7,180 nucleotides of DNA from an uncultured Collinsella sp. (lineage in GTDB: Bacteria; Actinomycetota; Coriobacteriia; Coriobacteriales; Coriobacteriaceae): contig URTB01000069.1 in the NCBI GenBank assembly GCA_900550595.1, forward strand, positions 1 to 7,180, in the 5' to 3' direction. The position numbers and the translations under genes were made by a program. Below, in pieces: positions 1 through 6,015 of the stretch. Under the pieces are notes generated by a model. That model was given only the letters and a program-made list of their open reading frames with translations. It had not been told where the DNA came from and did not search any database. Positions within the stretch are counted from its first letter, which is position 1; every line of letters begins with the position of its first letter.

Positions 1-54
1 CAGGCAAGCAGCCAGACCGACGCCACGGCCATCAACCTCGGTGCGTATCTATAG
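1..54 (+). CDS. C-terminal end of a rightward gene (partial, unidentified)
   Basis: The first reading frame is open from the window edge to a TAG at 52-54 and gives 17 residues ending in AINLGAYL. The support is positional: the stop lies 27 bp before a strong rightward terminator, as expected for the end of a transcription unit. Too little is present to recognise a family. The other two rightward frames stay open longer but run into the terminator stem, so they are less likely. Confidence 0.35.
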   Translation, partial: QASSQTDATAINLGAYL

Positions 55-81
55 CCTTTTCAGCTCACCTCAAACTCCGCT

Positions 82-128
82 AAGCAGAAGGGCCCGGCAA
101 GCAAAACGCTTGTCGGGCCCTTCTGTTT
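82..128 (+). terminator. Strong intrinsic terminator of the upstream rightward gene
   Basis: The arms 86-102 and 108-124 form a 17-bp stem with one G-T wobble around the 5-base loop AAAAC. The outer bases 82-85 and 125-128 extend it with A-T, G-T and C-G pairs. A short T-rich run (GTTTCT) follows on the + strand. On the - strand no T-run follows, so it probably serves the rightward gene ending at 54. It could also block read-through from the leftward rha operon ending at 321. Confidence 0.8.
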
Positions 129-156
129 CTATCGTTTCAGCAGGGAAAATCATCGA

Positions 157-311
157 GTCGTCCAAACGAAGCGAGCGGACCTCGAGTGCCGCAGGTTGTC
201 GCGAAAGCGTAGCGCTGCGTACTTCATGTACGTAAGCGATGACTTAAGCGGCAAGATACGGCGCTCGAGACCCGCACAGCGTTCAACGAGTCCGCCGTTC
301 GTCAGGACGAC
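157..311. repeat. Large multi-arm inverted-repeat element downstream of the rha operon
   Basis: The whole 155-bp segment can fold on itself. The outer arms GTCGTCC (157-163) and GGACGAC (305-311) pair perfectly. Further pairs join 166-170 with 298-302, 172-173 with 296-297, and 175-180 with 290-295. An inner arm, 181-191 with 259-269, pairs over 11 bp around CTCGAG. Alternatively TGCCGC (187-192) pairs with GCGGCA (248-253), continuing with 193-202 against 236-245 through wobbles. At the tip, 216-222 pairs with 228-234 around the loop TTCAT. It starts 10 bp past the isomerase stop codon. Candidates are a dispersed palindromic repeat (REP- or MITE-like), a 3'-end structure of the rha transcript, or a small RNA. 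No flanking direct repeat is evident. Confidence 0.5.
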
Positions 312-320
312 GGAACACCA

Positions 321-1748
321 TTAGCGGCAGACAACGTCCACGGGCACGTTCAGGATCTTGGCGACCTTGAGAATCGTGTCGGTCTGGCTGCCTAGGCAGG
401 CGGCCATGTGGTGAGTCGGGCCGGTCTCGTTCCAGCGATCCATGAACTCGCGGGCGCCGATCGAGAACTTCATGCGCATATTGGTGTCGCCGAAGGTAAA
501 GATCGGACCGTTAACGTTCTCGCCCTCGGCAACCACGAACTTAAAGTTGCCGTCGCCGTCCTGAGTGATACCAAGGAAGGTGATGGTGCCGTGGCCGGGA
601 TAGAACTGGGTGAGGTAGCCGCCACCGGTCTTGCCGTGGAACACGGGAACAACCTTGAGCGTCGGCTTCTTGGCGGTCGAGATGTCGGCATCGCCGGAGC
701 CGGAGTGGCCGATGATGACAATGTCCTCGGGAAAGTCGATGGAATACATCTCGGAAAGCTGGCCGGTGCCAGAGATGGTCTTGAGGATGCTCATGGCGAT
801 GGCGACCTTCATATCGCCCTCGACCGCGCAGCTCGTGCCCTGCTTGATGAGCATGGAGAACGCCGGGATGAGCATGGAGTCGAGCACGCCGGCCTGGCCC
901 TTGGCATAGCCGTCGTAGTGGCTGGCGACCAGACCGATCTCCTCGTCCTTAACCCACTGCTCAAAGGCGACGACGTACTTGGCCATCTCCTGGATAGGCT
1001 CGTCGGTGACCTTGGCGCCGCCCTCGACGTCGAAGGTGTCGAGAATCTCGGCGGCCTTAGCGTCCACGGCAGCCTGGTCATCGATGTTGTCGGCGATAGC
1101 CCACATCTTCTCCCAATCGAACTGCTTGGTGTAGAGACCCAGACGGTTGTAGAGGTTGGTCTCGTCGATGTAGAGGTCCATCATGCCCGGATACGGACGG
1201 CCGATCTGGGCGATATTGGTGCGACGCAGACGACGGCGCACCTGGGCGGCACGGCACCACTGCTCGAGCTGCTCGGCCACGGCCGGGTCGCCGCCCTCGA
1301 CAACACCGGTCACCACGGCGTGACGCTTGCCGGCACGGTTAAGGTCGGCTACGACCTCACCGGGAGCACCGCAGGCGTACAGATCGCCCAGCCACGTGGG
1401 GATATCGGTGTTGGCATAGTCGGGCTGGGCCTTCTTTTGCACGTTGACCACGACGACGGGCACGTCCAGGTCGCGTACGACCGGCAGCACGTTGTAGCTC
1501 GTGGCATAGGTGAGCATCTGCAGGATGACCAAGTCGACATCCTCGGCGCGGAACTTGTCGCCCGCGACCTGAGCCTGTTCCTTGGTGGTCACCATACCGC
1601 CGTCGATAAGCTCGACGGTCGTAGGCAGCGTGGCCTTAAAGTCCTCGTACTGCTGCTCAAAGTTGGGAACGAGCTGCGGGAACTGCGGAAGATAGGCGCC
1701 GAGGGCGATAGAAAAGACGCCAACCTTGGCCTTGGTGTTAACGAGCAT
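321..1748 (-). CDS. L-arabinose/L-fucose isomerase-family protein, probable L-rhamnose isomerase of the operon
   Basis: This 475-residue protein belongs to the metal-dependent AraA/FucI aldose-ketose isomerase superfamily and is close in length to E. coli AraA (500). Residues that line up with the AraA catalytic and metal-binding set are visible: Glu310 in AVEGDMK, Glu333 in LSEMYSIDF, His348 in IIGHSGSGD, and the His pair 446-447 in GPTHHMAAC. The N-terminal part (residues 8-150) has the alternating strand/helix pattern of the family's first domain. The ATG at 1748 is chosen because GGAGG sits 5 bases before it; the in-frame TTG at 1760 would lie on top of that site. It is the last gene of the rhaB-rhaD-transporter cluster, so the inferred role is cytoplasmic conversion of L-rhamnose to L-rhamnulose. 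L-fucose or L-arabinose isomerase activity is the alternative. The family is secure; the substrate is inferred from context. Confidence 0.85.
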   Translation of the reverse strand: MLVNTKAKVGVFSIALGAYLPQFPQLVPNFEQQYEDFKATLPTTVELIDGGMVTTKEQAQVAGDKFRAEDVDLVILQMLTYATSYNVLPVVRDLDVPVVVVNVQKKAQPDYANTDIPTWLGDLYACGAPGEVVADLNRAGKRHAVVTGVVEGGDPAVAEQLEQWCRAAQVRRRLRRTNIAQIGRPYPGMMDLYIDETNLYNRLGLYTKQFDWEKMWAIADNIDDQAAVDAKAAEILDTFDVEGGAKVTDEPIQEMAKYVVAFEQWVKDEEIGLVASHYDGYAKGQAGVLDSMLIPAFSMLIKQGTSCAVEGDMKVAIAMSILKTISGTGQLSEMYSIDFPEDIVIIGHSGSGDADISTAKKPTLKVVPVFHGKTGGGYLTQFYPGHGTITFLGITQDGDGNFKFVVAEGENVNGPIFTFGDTNMRMKFSIGAREFMDRWNETGPTHHMAACLGSQTDTILKVAKILNVPVDVVCR

Positions 1749-1786
1749 GATTTCCTCCAATGAGAAAAGTTGATGATTGCAAGCAA

Positions 1787-1840
1787 GCGGACGCGGCGGT
1801 TATCAGATCAGCGCAACAGACATGTTTCTACCGCGTCCGC
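1787..1840. repeat. Perfect 10-bp inverted repeat upstream of the isomerase gene
   Basis: GCGGACGCGG (1787-1796) and CCGCGTCCGC (1831-1840) are exact reverse complements separated by 34 bp, about 40 bp upstream of the isomerase start. The arms could form a stem in the leader of the isomerase message or a spaced protein-binding site. No convincing -35/-10 pair was found beside it. Confidence 0.45.
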
Positions 1841-1858
1841 CTGCAGTTGCGCAGGGGG

Positions 1859-1892
1859 TGGGGCGAGGGTATGGGACTAAGCCTTCGCCCCA
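1859..1892. other. GC-rich stem-loop between transporter and isomerase genes
   Basis: GGGGCGA (1860-1866) pairs with TCGCCCC (1885-1891). The stem extends outward by one pair (1859/1892) and inward with wobbles to 1870/1881, leaving a loop of about 10 bases. No T-run follows on either strand, so it is not a standard intrinsic terminator. A 3'-end stabiliser of the transporter message or a simple spacer hairpin is more likely. A further short stem, GCCGC/GCGGC, lies just beside the transporter stop at about 1897-1914. Confidence 0.4.
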
Positions 1893-1927
1893 GAGGTTGC
1901 CGCGACAAGGCGGCGGGATAAAGCAAA

Positions 1928-3175
1928 TTACTCGGCGTCGTCGAACGCGTTGTAGCGCTCGCCATGGAAGGCCCAGATAGCGGCGGCAAAGCCAATCAGG
2001 CACAGCAGCGACAGAACCAGGAAGGCGGCCTTGTAGCCGGCCACGGCGATGAACGTGGCAGTGAAGGAGCCGGCGACGGCGCACAGGAAACGCGAGGAGA
2101 ACACGATGGCGCCGTTAGCAGTGGTGCGCAGCAGCGTCGGGAAGCACTCCTGCATCCAGACCTTCAGGATGCCCTCGAAGGCAAAGGCGGCACCGATGCA
2201 GTAGAGCAGCTGCGTGGCAACGTAGGTGACCGTCGAAGCACCAAAGAGCGGGAACATGAGGAAGCCGAGCAAGTAGAGTGCGGCACCCATGTAGAACAGC
2301 GGCATACGCTTGTCGGTATCGACAAACTTCATAAAGACGAAGTCGAGGATGGCGCGAATCGGGTAGCAGATCAGGCCGATGGTAGACACGACGGAGATAG
2401 GCAGCGACACGACGTTGGCGCCGATCCACGTGGAGAACTGACCGAGAGAGTTGGCTGGGATGTTGGTACCAATGTAGAAGATGGCAAGGGCGATGAACGG
2501 CTTGGCGTAGGGGCTCTTGAACAGGTCGGAAATCTTACCCTGGGCCTGCTCGCTCACCTTGCCTGCCAGACGGTCCTCGTGCGCCTTAATCCAAACCGGA
2601 GACTCCGGGATGGTCTGGCGGGCGATAAGCACCAGGATGGAGACAACGGCAAGCTGGGTGAACATGATCTGGCCGCCCAGGTAACCCCAGTCACCGACAA
2701 CGGCGCCAATGCCCTGGGCAACGACAATACCGACAACCCACAGGATGTCCGAGAACAGCAGCATCTTGCCGCGTTTGTCATCGGGCGCCTCCTCGGCGAT
2801 GGTCGCCAGTGAAACCGGCAGGTCGGCGCCGACACCCAGACCCATCAGAATCTCGCCCAACAGCAGCAGCGGGAAGGTCTGAGCAAAGATCATAGTGACG
2901 GCACCGATGATGAGCATGCCCATGGTGACCGAGAAGACCGGCTTGCGGCCAAAGCGGTCGCCCAGGCTGCCGCCCAGGATGGAACCGATGGCGATGCAGA
3001 AGGTGAGCGCCGCGGAAATCAGACCGAACTGACCGTTATCGAGGCCAAAGGTCTGCTGGTAAATGACCAGCGCCGTACCAGAAGAGATGATCGCGCACGA
3101 ATCGATGTAGGATGCCATGCCCGAGACGACGGCTACCCACCAAGGGTTCACGTGGCGGTTGCGAGTGTTTCCCAT
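1928..3175 (-). CDS. MFS sugar transporter, probable L-rhamnose importer
   Basis: This 415-residue, strongly hydrophobic protein has about twelve predicted membrane segments and a hydrophilic central loop at roughly residues 188-226, the standard major facilitator layout. Motif A (GSLGDRFGRKP, residues 69-79) follows the second segment. PESPVW (190-195) resembles the PESPRW motif of sugar porters after segment 6. ECFPTLLRTTANG (343-355) matches the sugar-porter motif in the second half. The ATG at 3175 is preceded by AAGGGG with a 7-base gap; an in-frame ATG at 3238 would add 21 residues overlapping a stem-loop and lacks a good ribosome site. It acts in the cytoplasmic membrane, probably as a proton-coupled importer. 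Its place between rhaD and the isomerase suggests L-rhamnose as substrate. It is not RhaT-like. The family is sure; the substrate is inferred. Confidence 0.85.
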   Translation of the reverse strand: MGNTRNRHVNPWWVAVVSGMASYIDSCAIISSGTALVIYQQTFGLDNGQFGLISAALTFCIAIGSILGGSLGDRFGRKPVFSVTMGMLIIGAVTMIFAQTFPLLLLGEILMGLGVGADLPVSLATIAEEAPDDKRGKMLLFSDILWVVGIVVAQGIGAVVGDWGYLGGQIMFTQLAVVSILVLIARQTIPESPVWIKAHEDRLAGKVSEQAQGKISDLFKSPYAKPFIALAIFYIGTNIPANSLGQFSTWIGANVVSLPISVVSTIGLICYPIRAILDFVFMKFVDTDKRMPLFYMGAALYLLGFLMFPLFGASTVTYVATQLLYCIGAAFAFEGILKVWMQECFPTLLRTTANGAIVFSSRFLCAVAGSFTATFIAVAGYKAAFLVLSLLCLIGFAAAIWAFHGERYNAFDDAE

Positions 3176-3225
3176 TCTATTTCCCCTTACAATGTTTCCA
3201 AGCTGCCCAAACAGCAGCGATAAGA

Positions 3226-3270
3226 CGGCGGTTTCCACGAGCTCCCCAGCAACCGGAACCGCCGGCTTTT
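3226..3270. other. Stem-loop between rhaD and the transporter gene
   Basis: CGGCGGTT-CC (3226-3236, with 3234 bulged) pairs with GGAACCGCCG (3255-3264) around an 18-base loop. On the + strand the stem is followed by CTTTTCTT, which would suit a terminator of antisense transcription. On the - strand, the direction of the genes, it is followed by GTCTTATCG, a poor T-run. In the sense transcript it probably acts as an intercistronic stem affecting stability or differential expression of rhaD and the transporter. Confidence 0.45.
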
Positions 3271-3278
3271 CTTACCTA

Positions 3279-4109
3279 CTAATCAACAAATGCTTCGTTG
3301 ATCTTGATGCCAAAGTCACGGCAGGTATCCTTGAGGCCCTTGTCGCTAATCTTGTTGAGGAAGTCATCCGAACCGCCGTTGGCAGCACGCGCGGCCAGGT
3401 AAATCTCGGCGGCCTTCTCGACGGTGTGCGCCAGGCCAAAGGTCGTGTCGAAGTCAGGACCAGCGGCGAACAGGCCGTGGTGCGCCCAGACGATGGTGTC
3501 GTAGGTCTTCATGAGCTCGGAGCTTGCCTCGGCGATGGCCGGGCCACCTGGGACCATCCAGGGCACAACGCCCACGCCGGTCGGGAAAACGACGACGCAT
3601 TCGGTCATCATTTGCCACAGGATACGGGTAAAAGCGCGGTCCTCCAGCGGCACCACGAAGGACATCTCGATGATGCCGGGGGTATGAGCGTGGTAAATCA
3701 CACGGTCGGCGCCATCGGTACGGGCGGCGGCGACGCAGTGGTTCATGTAATGGCTCTCGAACTCACTGGTCGGGCGGGCGCCGTTGGCAAGACCCCACAC
3801 AACGCGGAAGGCGTCGCCGGTCTCGTTGATCTCGACGATGCCGATGTTGGCATGCGGATCCTCCAGGACATTACGCATATACTTGCCCGAGCCGGTGCTC
3901 ACAAAGTACTGGCCGGCAAGATTCTCGCCACGCACGCCCATCTTGACCCACTCGCGAGGCTCCTCAAAGAACGGTTTGGCCTCGGCGACCTCGTCGTCGG
4001 TCATGCGGTAGGTAAGGTTGCCGCCGTTGCGCTCATGCCAGCCCTGCCTAAAGCCGTCATCGCACAAGCGGCAGAAGCCCTTGATAAACGCCAGATCTTC
4101 CATTGCCAT
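3279..4109 (-). CDS. rhaD: L-rhamnulose-1-phosphate aldolase (class II, zinc-dependent)
   Basis: RhaD cleaves L-rhamnulose 1-phosphate into dihydroxyacetone phosphate and L-lactaldehyde in the cytoplasm. The 276-residue product fits the family (E. coli RhaD is 274). Class II aldolase/adducin landmarks appear in order: GWHERNGGNLTYR (23-35) near the N-terminus for phosphate binding, STGSGKYMRN (71-80), and PTSEFESHY (113-121) with Glu116 in the place of the catalytic glutamate. The zinc ligands are His140 and His142 in YHAHTPGII and His211 in AHHGLFAAGP. The ATG at 4109 is used because AGGAG lies 7 bases upstream; an ATG two codons later (4103) is possible, and the in-frame ATG at 4142 lacks this spacing. 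It lies 202 bp downstream of rhaB and 103 bp upstream of the transporter. Fuculose aldolase is a related alternative, but the RhaB neighbour and the motifs favour RhaD. Confidence 0.93.
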   Translation of the reverse strand: MAMEDLAFIKGFCRLCDDGFRQGWHERNGGNLTYRMTDDEVAEAKPFFEEPREWVKMGVRGENLAGQYFVSTGSGKYMRNVLEDPHANIGIVEINETGDAFRVVWGLANGARPTSEFESHYMNHCVAAARTDGADRVIYHAHTPGIIEMSFVVPLEDRAFTRILWQMMTECVVVFPTGVGVVPWMVPGGPAIAEASSELMKTYDTIVWAHHGLFAAGPDFDTTFGLAHTVEKAAEIYLAARAANGGSDDFLNKISDKGLKDTCRDFGIKINEAFVD

Positions 4110-4126
4110 TGTCTGTCTCCTCTCCG

Positions 4127-4140
4127 GGACCCGCAGGTCC
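4127..4140 (-). other. Small hairpin just upstream of the rhaD ribosome site
   Basis: GGACC and GGTCC form a 5-bp stem around a 4-base loop, ending only a few bases before the GAGAGGAG ribosome-binding region of rhaD. In the message it could influence access to that site, or be a chance palindrome. It is small, so confidence is low. Confidence 0.3.
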
Positions 4141-4145
4141 AATTG

Positions 4146-4209
4146 AAAAACGTGAAAAGCCGATTGACGGCGGCGCGGAGCATGGTGTCATGTAGGGCCT
4201 CCGCGCCGT
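4146..4209 (-). promoter_or_regulatory. Stem-loops plus T-tracts in the rhaB-rhaD gap: possible internal attenuator
   Basis: Reading leftward, a 10-bp GC-rich stem plus one wobble forms between 4199-4209 and 4170-4180 (arms GGCGCGGAG/CTCCGCGCC, 18-base loop containing CATG-GTGT-CATG). A short alternative stem, GCCG-TCAAT-CGGC, at 4159-4171 shares two bases with the first and is followed directly by TTTT (4158-4155) and then TTTTT (4150-4146). This resembles a weak intrinsic terminator or attenuator between rhaB and rhaD. The large stem is about 11 bases from the T-tract, too far for a canonical terminator, and the near stem is only 4 bp. Confidence 0.35.
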
Positions 4210-4283
4210 ATGTCATCGGAGAGAGCCACTCGTGCCCGGCAGGAGTCACTTGCCGCACGCGGGGCTGGGGGTAGGTGAAAGGT

Positions 4284-4307
4284 GAGTCGGGGGGGCAAGC
4301 CCCACTC
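4284..4307. other. Short hairpin just after rhaB
   Basis: GGGG (4292-4295) pairs with CCCC (4300-4303) around CAAG, and GAGT (4284-4287) with ACTC (4304-4307), leaving a 4-base bulge (4288-4291). It starts about 5 bases past the rhaB stop codon in the direction of transcription. There is no T-run, so it may protect the 3' end of the rhaB segment rather than terminate transcription. Confidence 0.35.
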
Positions 4308-4311
4308 TCGG

Positions 4312-5796
4312 TTAGGCCTGGACGCCCTTGGGGTCAATGCGCTTGACATCGAAGGAGCGGGCAACGCAGGCGCGGGCATCGGCCAGGTCGGCAAAATCGC
4401 CGCCGGCGATCATCTGCACGATAAAGTTGCCGATGCAGGTACCCTCGATGGGGCCGGCGAACACGGGGAGCCCGCAGGTGTCGGCCGTCATCTGGTTGAG
4501 GTAGTAATCCTGGCAACCGCCGCCCACGATGTTGATGCTCGTGTAGTCGTGACCCGAAAGCTCGCGCAGGCCCTCGATGGCCTTAGCATACGAACGGGAC
4601 AGGCTGCAGTAGTTGGTGCGCATGATCTCGCCCACGGTGCGCGGAACCGGTTCGCCACCCTCGGCGCAGGCCTGCTTAATCTCCTGGATCATGGAGTCGG
4701 GAGCCAGGAAACGATCGTCATCGACATCGACATAGGCCTCGAAGGGCTCGGCCTCGCGACAGAGCGCACGGAGCTCGTCAAAGCCGACCTTGTGATCCAT
4801 GAGCGCCTTGTGCGAGGTCTTGCCCTCGACATAGTCGACGCCGTTGATCTCGCGGCGAACGGACTGGTTCATCCACAAGCCCATGATGTTCTTGAGGAAG
4901 CGGTAGCGCTTGAGGTAGCCGCCCTCGTTGGTAAAGTTCTGCTTGCGGGCGAGCTCGTTGGTGATGGCGTGCTGGTTCTCAACGCCCAGCAGGCTCCACG
5001 TACCGCTCGAGATATAGACGGCGTTGTCATCCTTGGCGGGAACGGCCAGGAAGGCGGAGCCGGTGTCGTGCGTAGCGGGCAGCACGACAGTCGCGGAATA
5101 GCCGATCTTCTCGGAGATGTCGGCCGTAAGCTCGCCGAGCACGGCACCAGGCATCGTCGGCTCCAAGAAGATGCCCTGGGGAATACCAAAGCGCGAGAGG
5201 ATCTCGGTGTCCCACGTGCACTTCTCGGCGTCGAGCATGCCGGTGGTGCTCGCGTTGGTGTACTCGTTGGCCTTAATGCCGGTCAGACGCCAGTTGAGAT
5301 AATCCGGAATCATCAGGAAGGTTCGGGCTGCCTCGAGTTGCTCGGGATGCTCGTTCTTAAGGGCGAGCAGCTGGTAGAGCGTATTGAAAGGCTGACGTTG
5401 AATGCCGGTACGGGCATAGACCTCGGCCGGATCCATAATTTGGTCGGCAACTTCGTAGATGCCGTCAGTGCGGGCATCACGGTAGGCGACCGTGTCACCG
5501 ACGATCTTGTTATGCTCATCGAGCAGCACGAAGTCAACGCCCCAGGTATCAATACCGATGGTGGCCGGAGCCTGTCCGGTCTGATCCTTGACGGCACGCA
5601 GGCCTGCGACAACATGGTCGAACAGAGCCTCAACGTCCCAGCAGTCGTGATCGCCTATGCGCTTCTGCTCGTTATCGAAGCGGTAAACCTCCTGGTAGGA
5701 CATCTTGCCGTCCTCGACCCAGCCAGCAAGGACGCGACCGCTCGAAGCACCGATATCGACTGCTGCGTAATGCTTGGACTCGATGCGACTCTCCAT
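4312..5796 (-). CDS. rhaB: Rhamnulokinase
   Basis: RhaB is a FGGY-family cytoplasmic kinase that uses ATP to phosphorylate L-rhamnulose at C1, the second step of rhamnose breakdown. The 494-residue product matches the usual length (E. coli RhaB is 489) and is complete. Landmarks in order: the N-terminal phosphate loop VDIGASSGR (13-21), GIDTWGVDFVLLD (81-93), AYRDART (104-110), PFNTLYQL (136-143), THDTGSA (242-248) with the catalytic base Asp244, ISSGTWSLLG (262-271), NIMGLW (303-308), DDRFLAP (360-366), and the adenosine-binding IVGGGCQD (423-430). Many of these are near-identical to E. coli RhaB and distinguish it from fuculokinase and xylulokinase. The ATG at 5796 is chosen because GGGAG lies close upstream; the in-frame ATG at 5823 has no ribosome site. 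It is the first gene of the leftward operon, directly behind the operator-bearing promoter. Confidence 0.96.
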   Translation of the reverse strand: MESRIESKHYAAVDIGASSGRVLAGWVEDGKMSYQEVYRFDNEQKRIGDHDCWDVEALFDHVVAGLRAVKDQTGQAPATIGIDTWGVDFVLLDEHNKIVGDTVAYRDARTDGIYEVADQIMDPAEVYARTGIQRQPFNTLYQLLALKNEHPEQLEAARTFLMIPDYLNWRLTGIKANEYTNASTTGMLDAEKCTWDTEILSRFGIPQGIFLEPTMPGAVLGELTADISEKIGYSATVVLPATHDTGSAFLAVPAKDDNAVYISSGTWSLLGVENQHAITNELARKQNFTNEGGYLKRYRFLKNIMGLWMNQSVRREINGVDYVEGKTSHKALMDHKVGFDELRALCREAEPFEAYVDVDDDRFLAPDSMIQEIKQACAEGGEPVPRTVGEIMRTNYCSLSRSYAKAIEGLRELSGHDYTSINIVGGGCQDYYLNQMTADTCGLPVFAGPIEGTCIGNFIVQMIAGGDFADLADARACVARSFDVKRIDPKGVQA

Positions 5797-5833
5797 GTGC
5801 TCTCCCTTTTTGAAGCGATTCATTTACGGTTTT

Positions 5834-5862
5834 CATTATTATTTGAACCGTTTCAATTTCAA
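5834..5862 (-). promoter_or_regulatory. Probable promoter of the rhaB operon
   Basis: Reading leftward, TTGAAA (5862-5857) fits a -35 element. After 16-17 bases, AATAAT or ATAATG (5840-5834) fits a -10. The ATG of rhaB is about 40 bases further on, leaving a leader of roughly 30 bases. The surrounding DNA is AT-rich against a GC-rich background, as expected of a promoter. The exact -10 register is uncertain because the TAATAATG stretch offers several. Confidence 0.55.
5843..5856. promoter_or_regulatory. LacI-family-type operator in the rhaB promoter
   Basis: TTGAACCGTTTCAA is a 14-bp near-perfect palindrome (TTGAA arms, central CG, one imperfect pair). This is the characteristic shape of operators bound by LacI-family repressors. 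It fills the spacer between the proposed -35 and -10 boxes, so a bound repressor would block RNA polymerase. The cognate regulator is not in the window. A partial copy, TTTGAACC, recurs at 5925-5932. The call rests on motif form and position. Confidence 0.65.
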
Positions 5863-5942
5863 TATGAGTCATATCCAGTCCGGTGAGCGGTTGTTTTCAA
5901 TCGGTAAACGGTAGTCTTTTTTGGTTTGAACCCTATAGATAC

Positions 5943-5983
5943 AAAGATGCGGCCACCCGTGTTAAGCGGATGGCCGCATCTTT
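5943..5983. terminator. Bidirectional-looking terminator between the HAD gene and rhaB
   Basis: AAAGATGCGGCCA (5943-5955) and TGGCCGCATCTTT (5971-5983) are a perfect 13-bp inverted repeat. After one mismatch, a further 3 to 4 inner pairs form, leaving a small loop. The A/T ends give TTT after the stem on either strand. It lies 33 bp past the stop of the leftward HAD gene and upstream of the rhaB promoter. It therefore separates the two leftward units and keeps HAD transcription out of the rha operon. Confidence 0.8.
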
Positions 5984-5988
5984 AAAAT

Positions 5989-6002
5989 GCTATTGAAATA
6001 GC
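5989..6002. other. Small hairpin after the HAD gene
   Basis: GCTAT and ATAGC enclose TGAA (TTCA on the transcribed strand), forming a compact 5-bp hairpin just past the HAD stop codon and just before the main terminator. It may be part of the 3' end structure or chance. Confidence 0.3.
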
Positions 6003-6015
6003 TTACATGCAGACG

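Noticed and set aside
157..311. Integron attC-like site
   Set aside because: The length and position after a stop codon are suggestive, but the conserved end boxes (RYYYAAC and GTTRRRY) are not present and there is no cassette array.
1749..1760. TTG start at 1760 for the isomerase
   Set aside because: The codons would overlay the GGAGG ribosome site that is well spaced for the ATG at 1748.
408..1763. Long rightward open frame (451 codons) opposite the isomerase gene
   Set aside because: Same situation: antisense to a conserved enzyme, rich in Val/Gly/His/Asp/Leu, no domain or ribosome site of note.
1964..2812. Rightward 282-codon frame opposite the MFS gene
   Set aside because: Its translation is highly polar and repetitive in Gly/Asp/Glu, as expected from the reverse complement of a membrane protein gene.
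3117..4274. Rightward 385-codon frame opposite rhaD
   Set aside because: It runs across rhaD and both flanking gaps in antisense and shows no family motif.
5822..5836. Second operator or catabolite-repression site next to the -10 region (ATGAAAACCGTAAAT on the - strand)
   Set aside because: It resembles a half-site but lacks symmetry and does not fit the cre consensus at its central CG.
4282..5886. Long rightward open frame (534 codons) opposite rhaB
   Set aside because: It is fully antisense to a clear rhamnulokinase, has a low-complexity Gly/Val/Asp/Leu-rich translation with no recognisable domain, and is the usual product of GC-rich codon bias.
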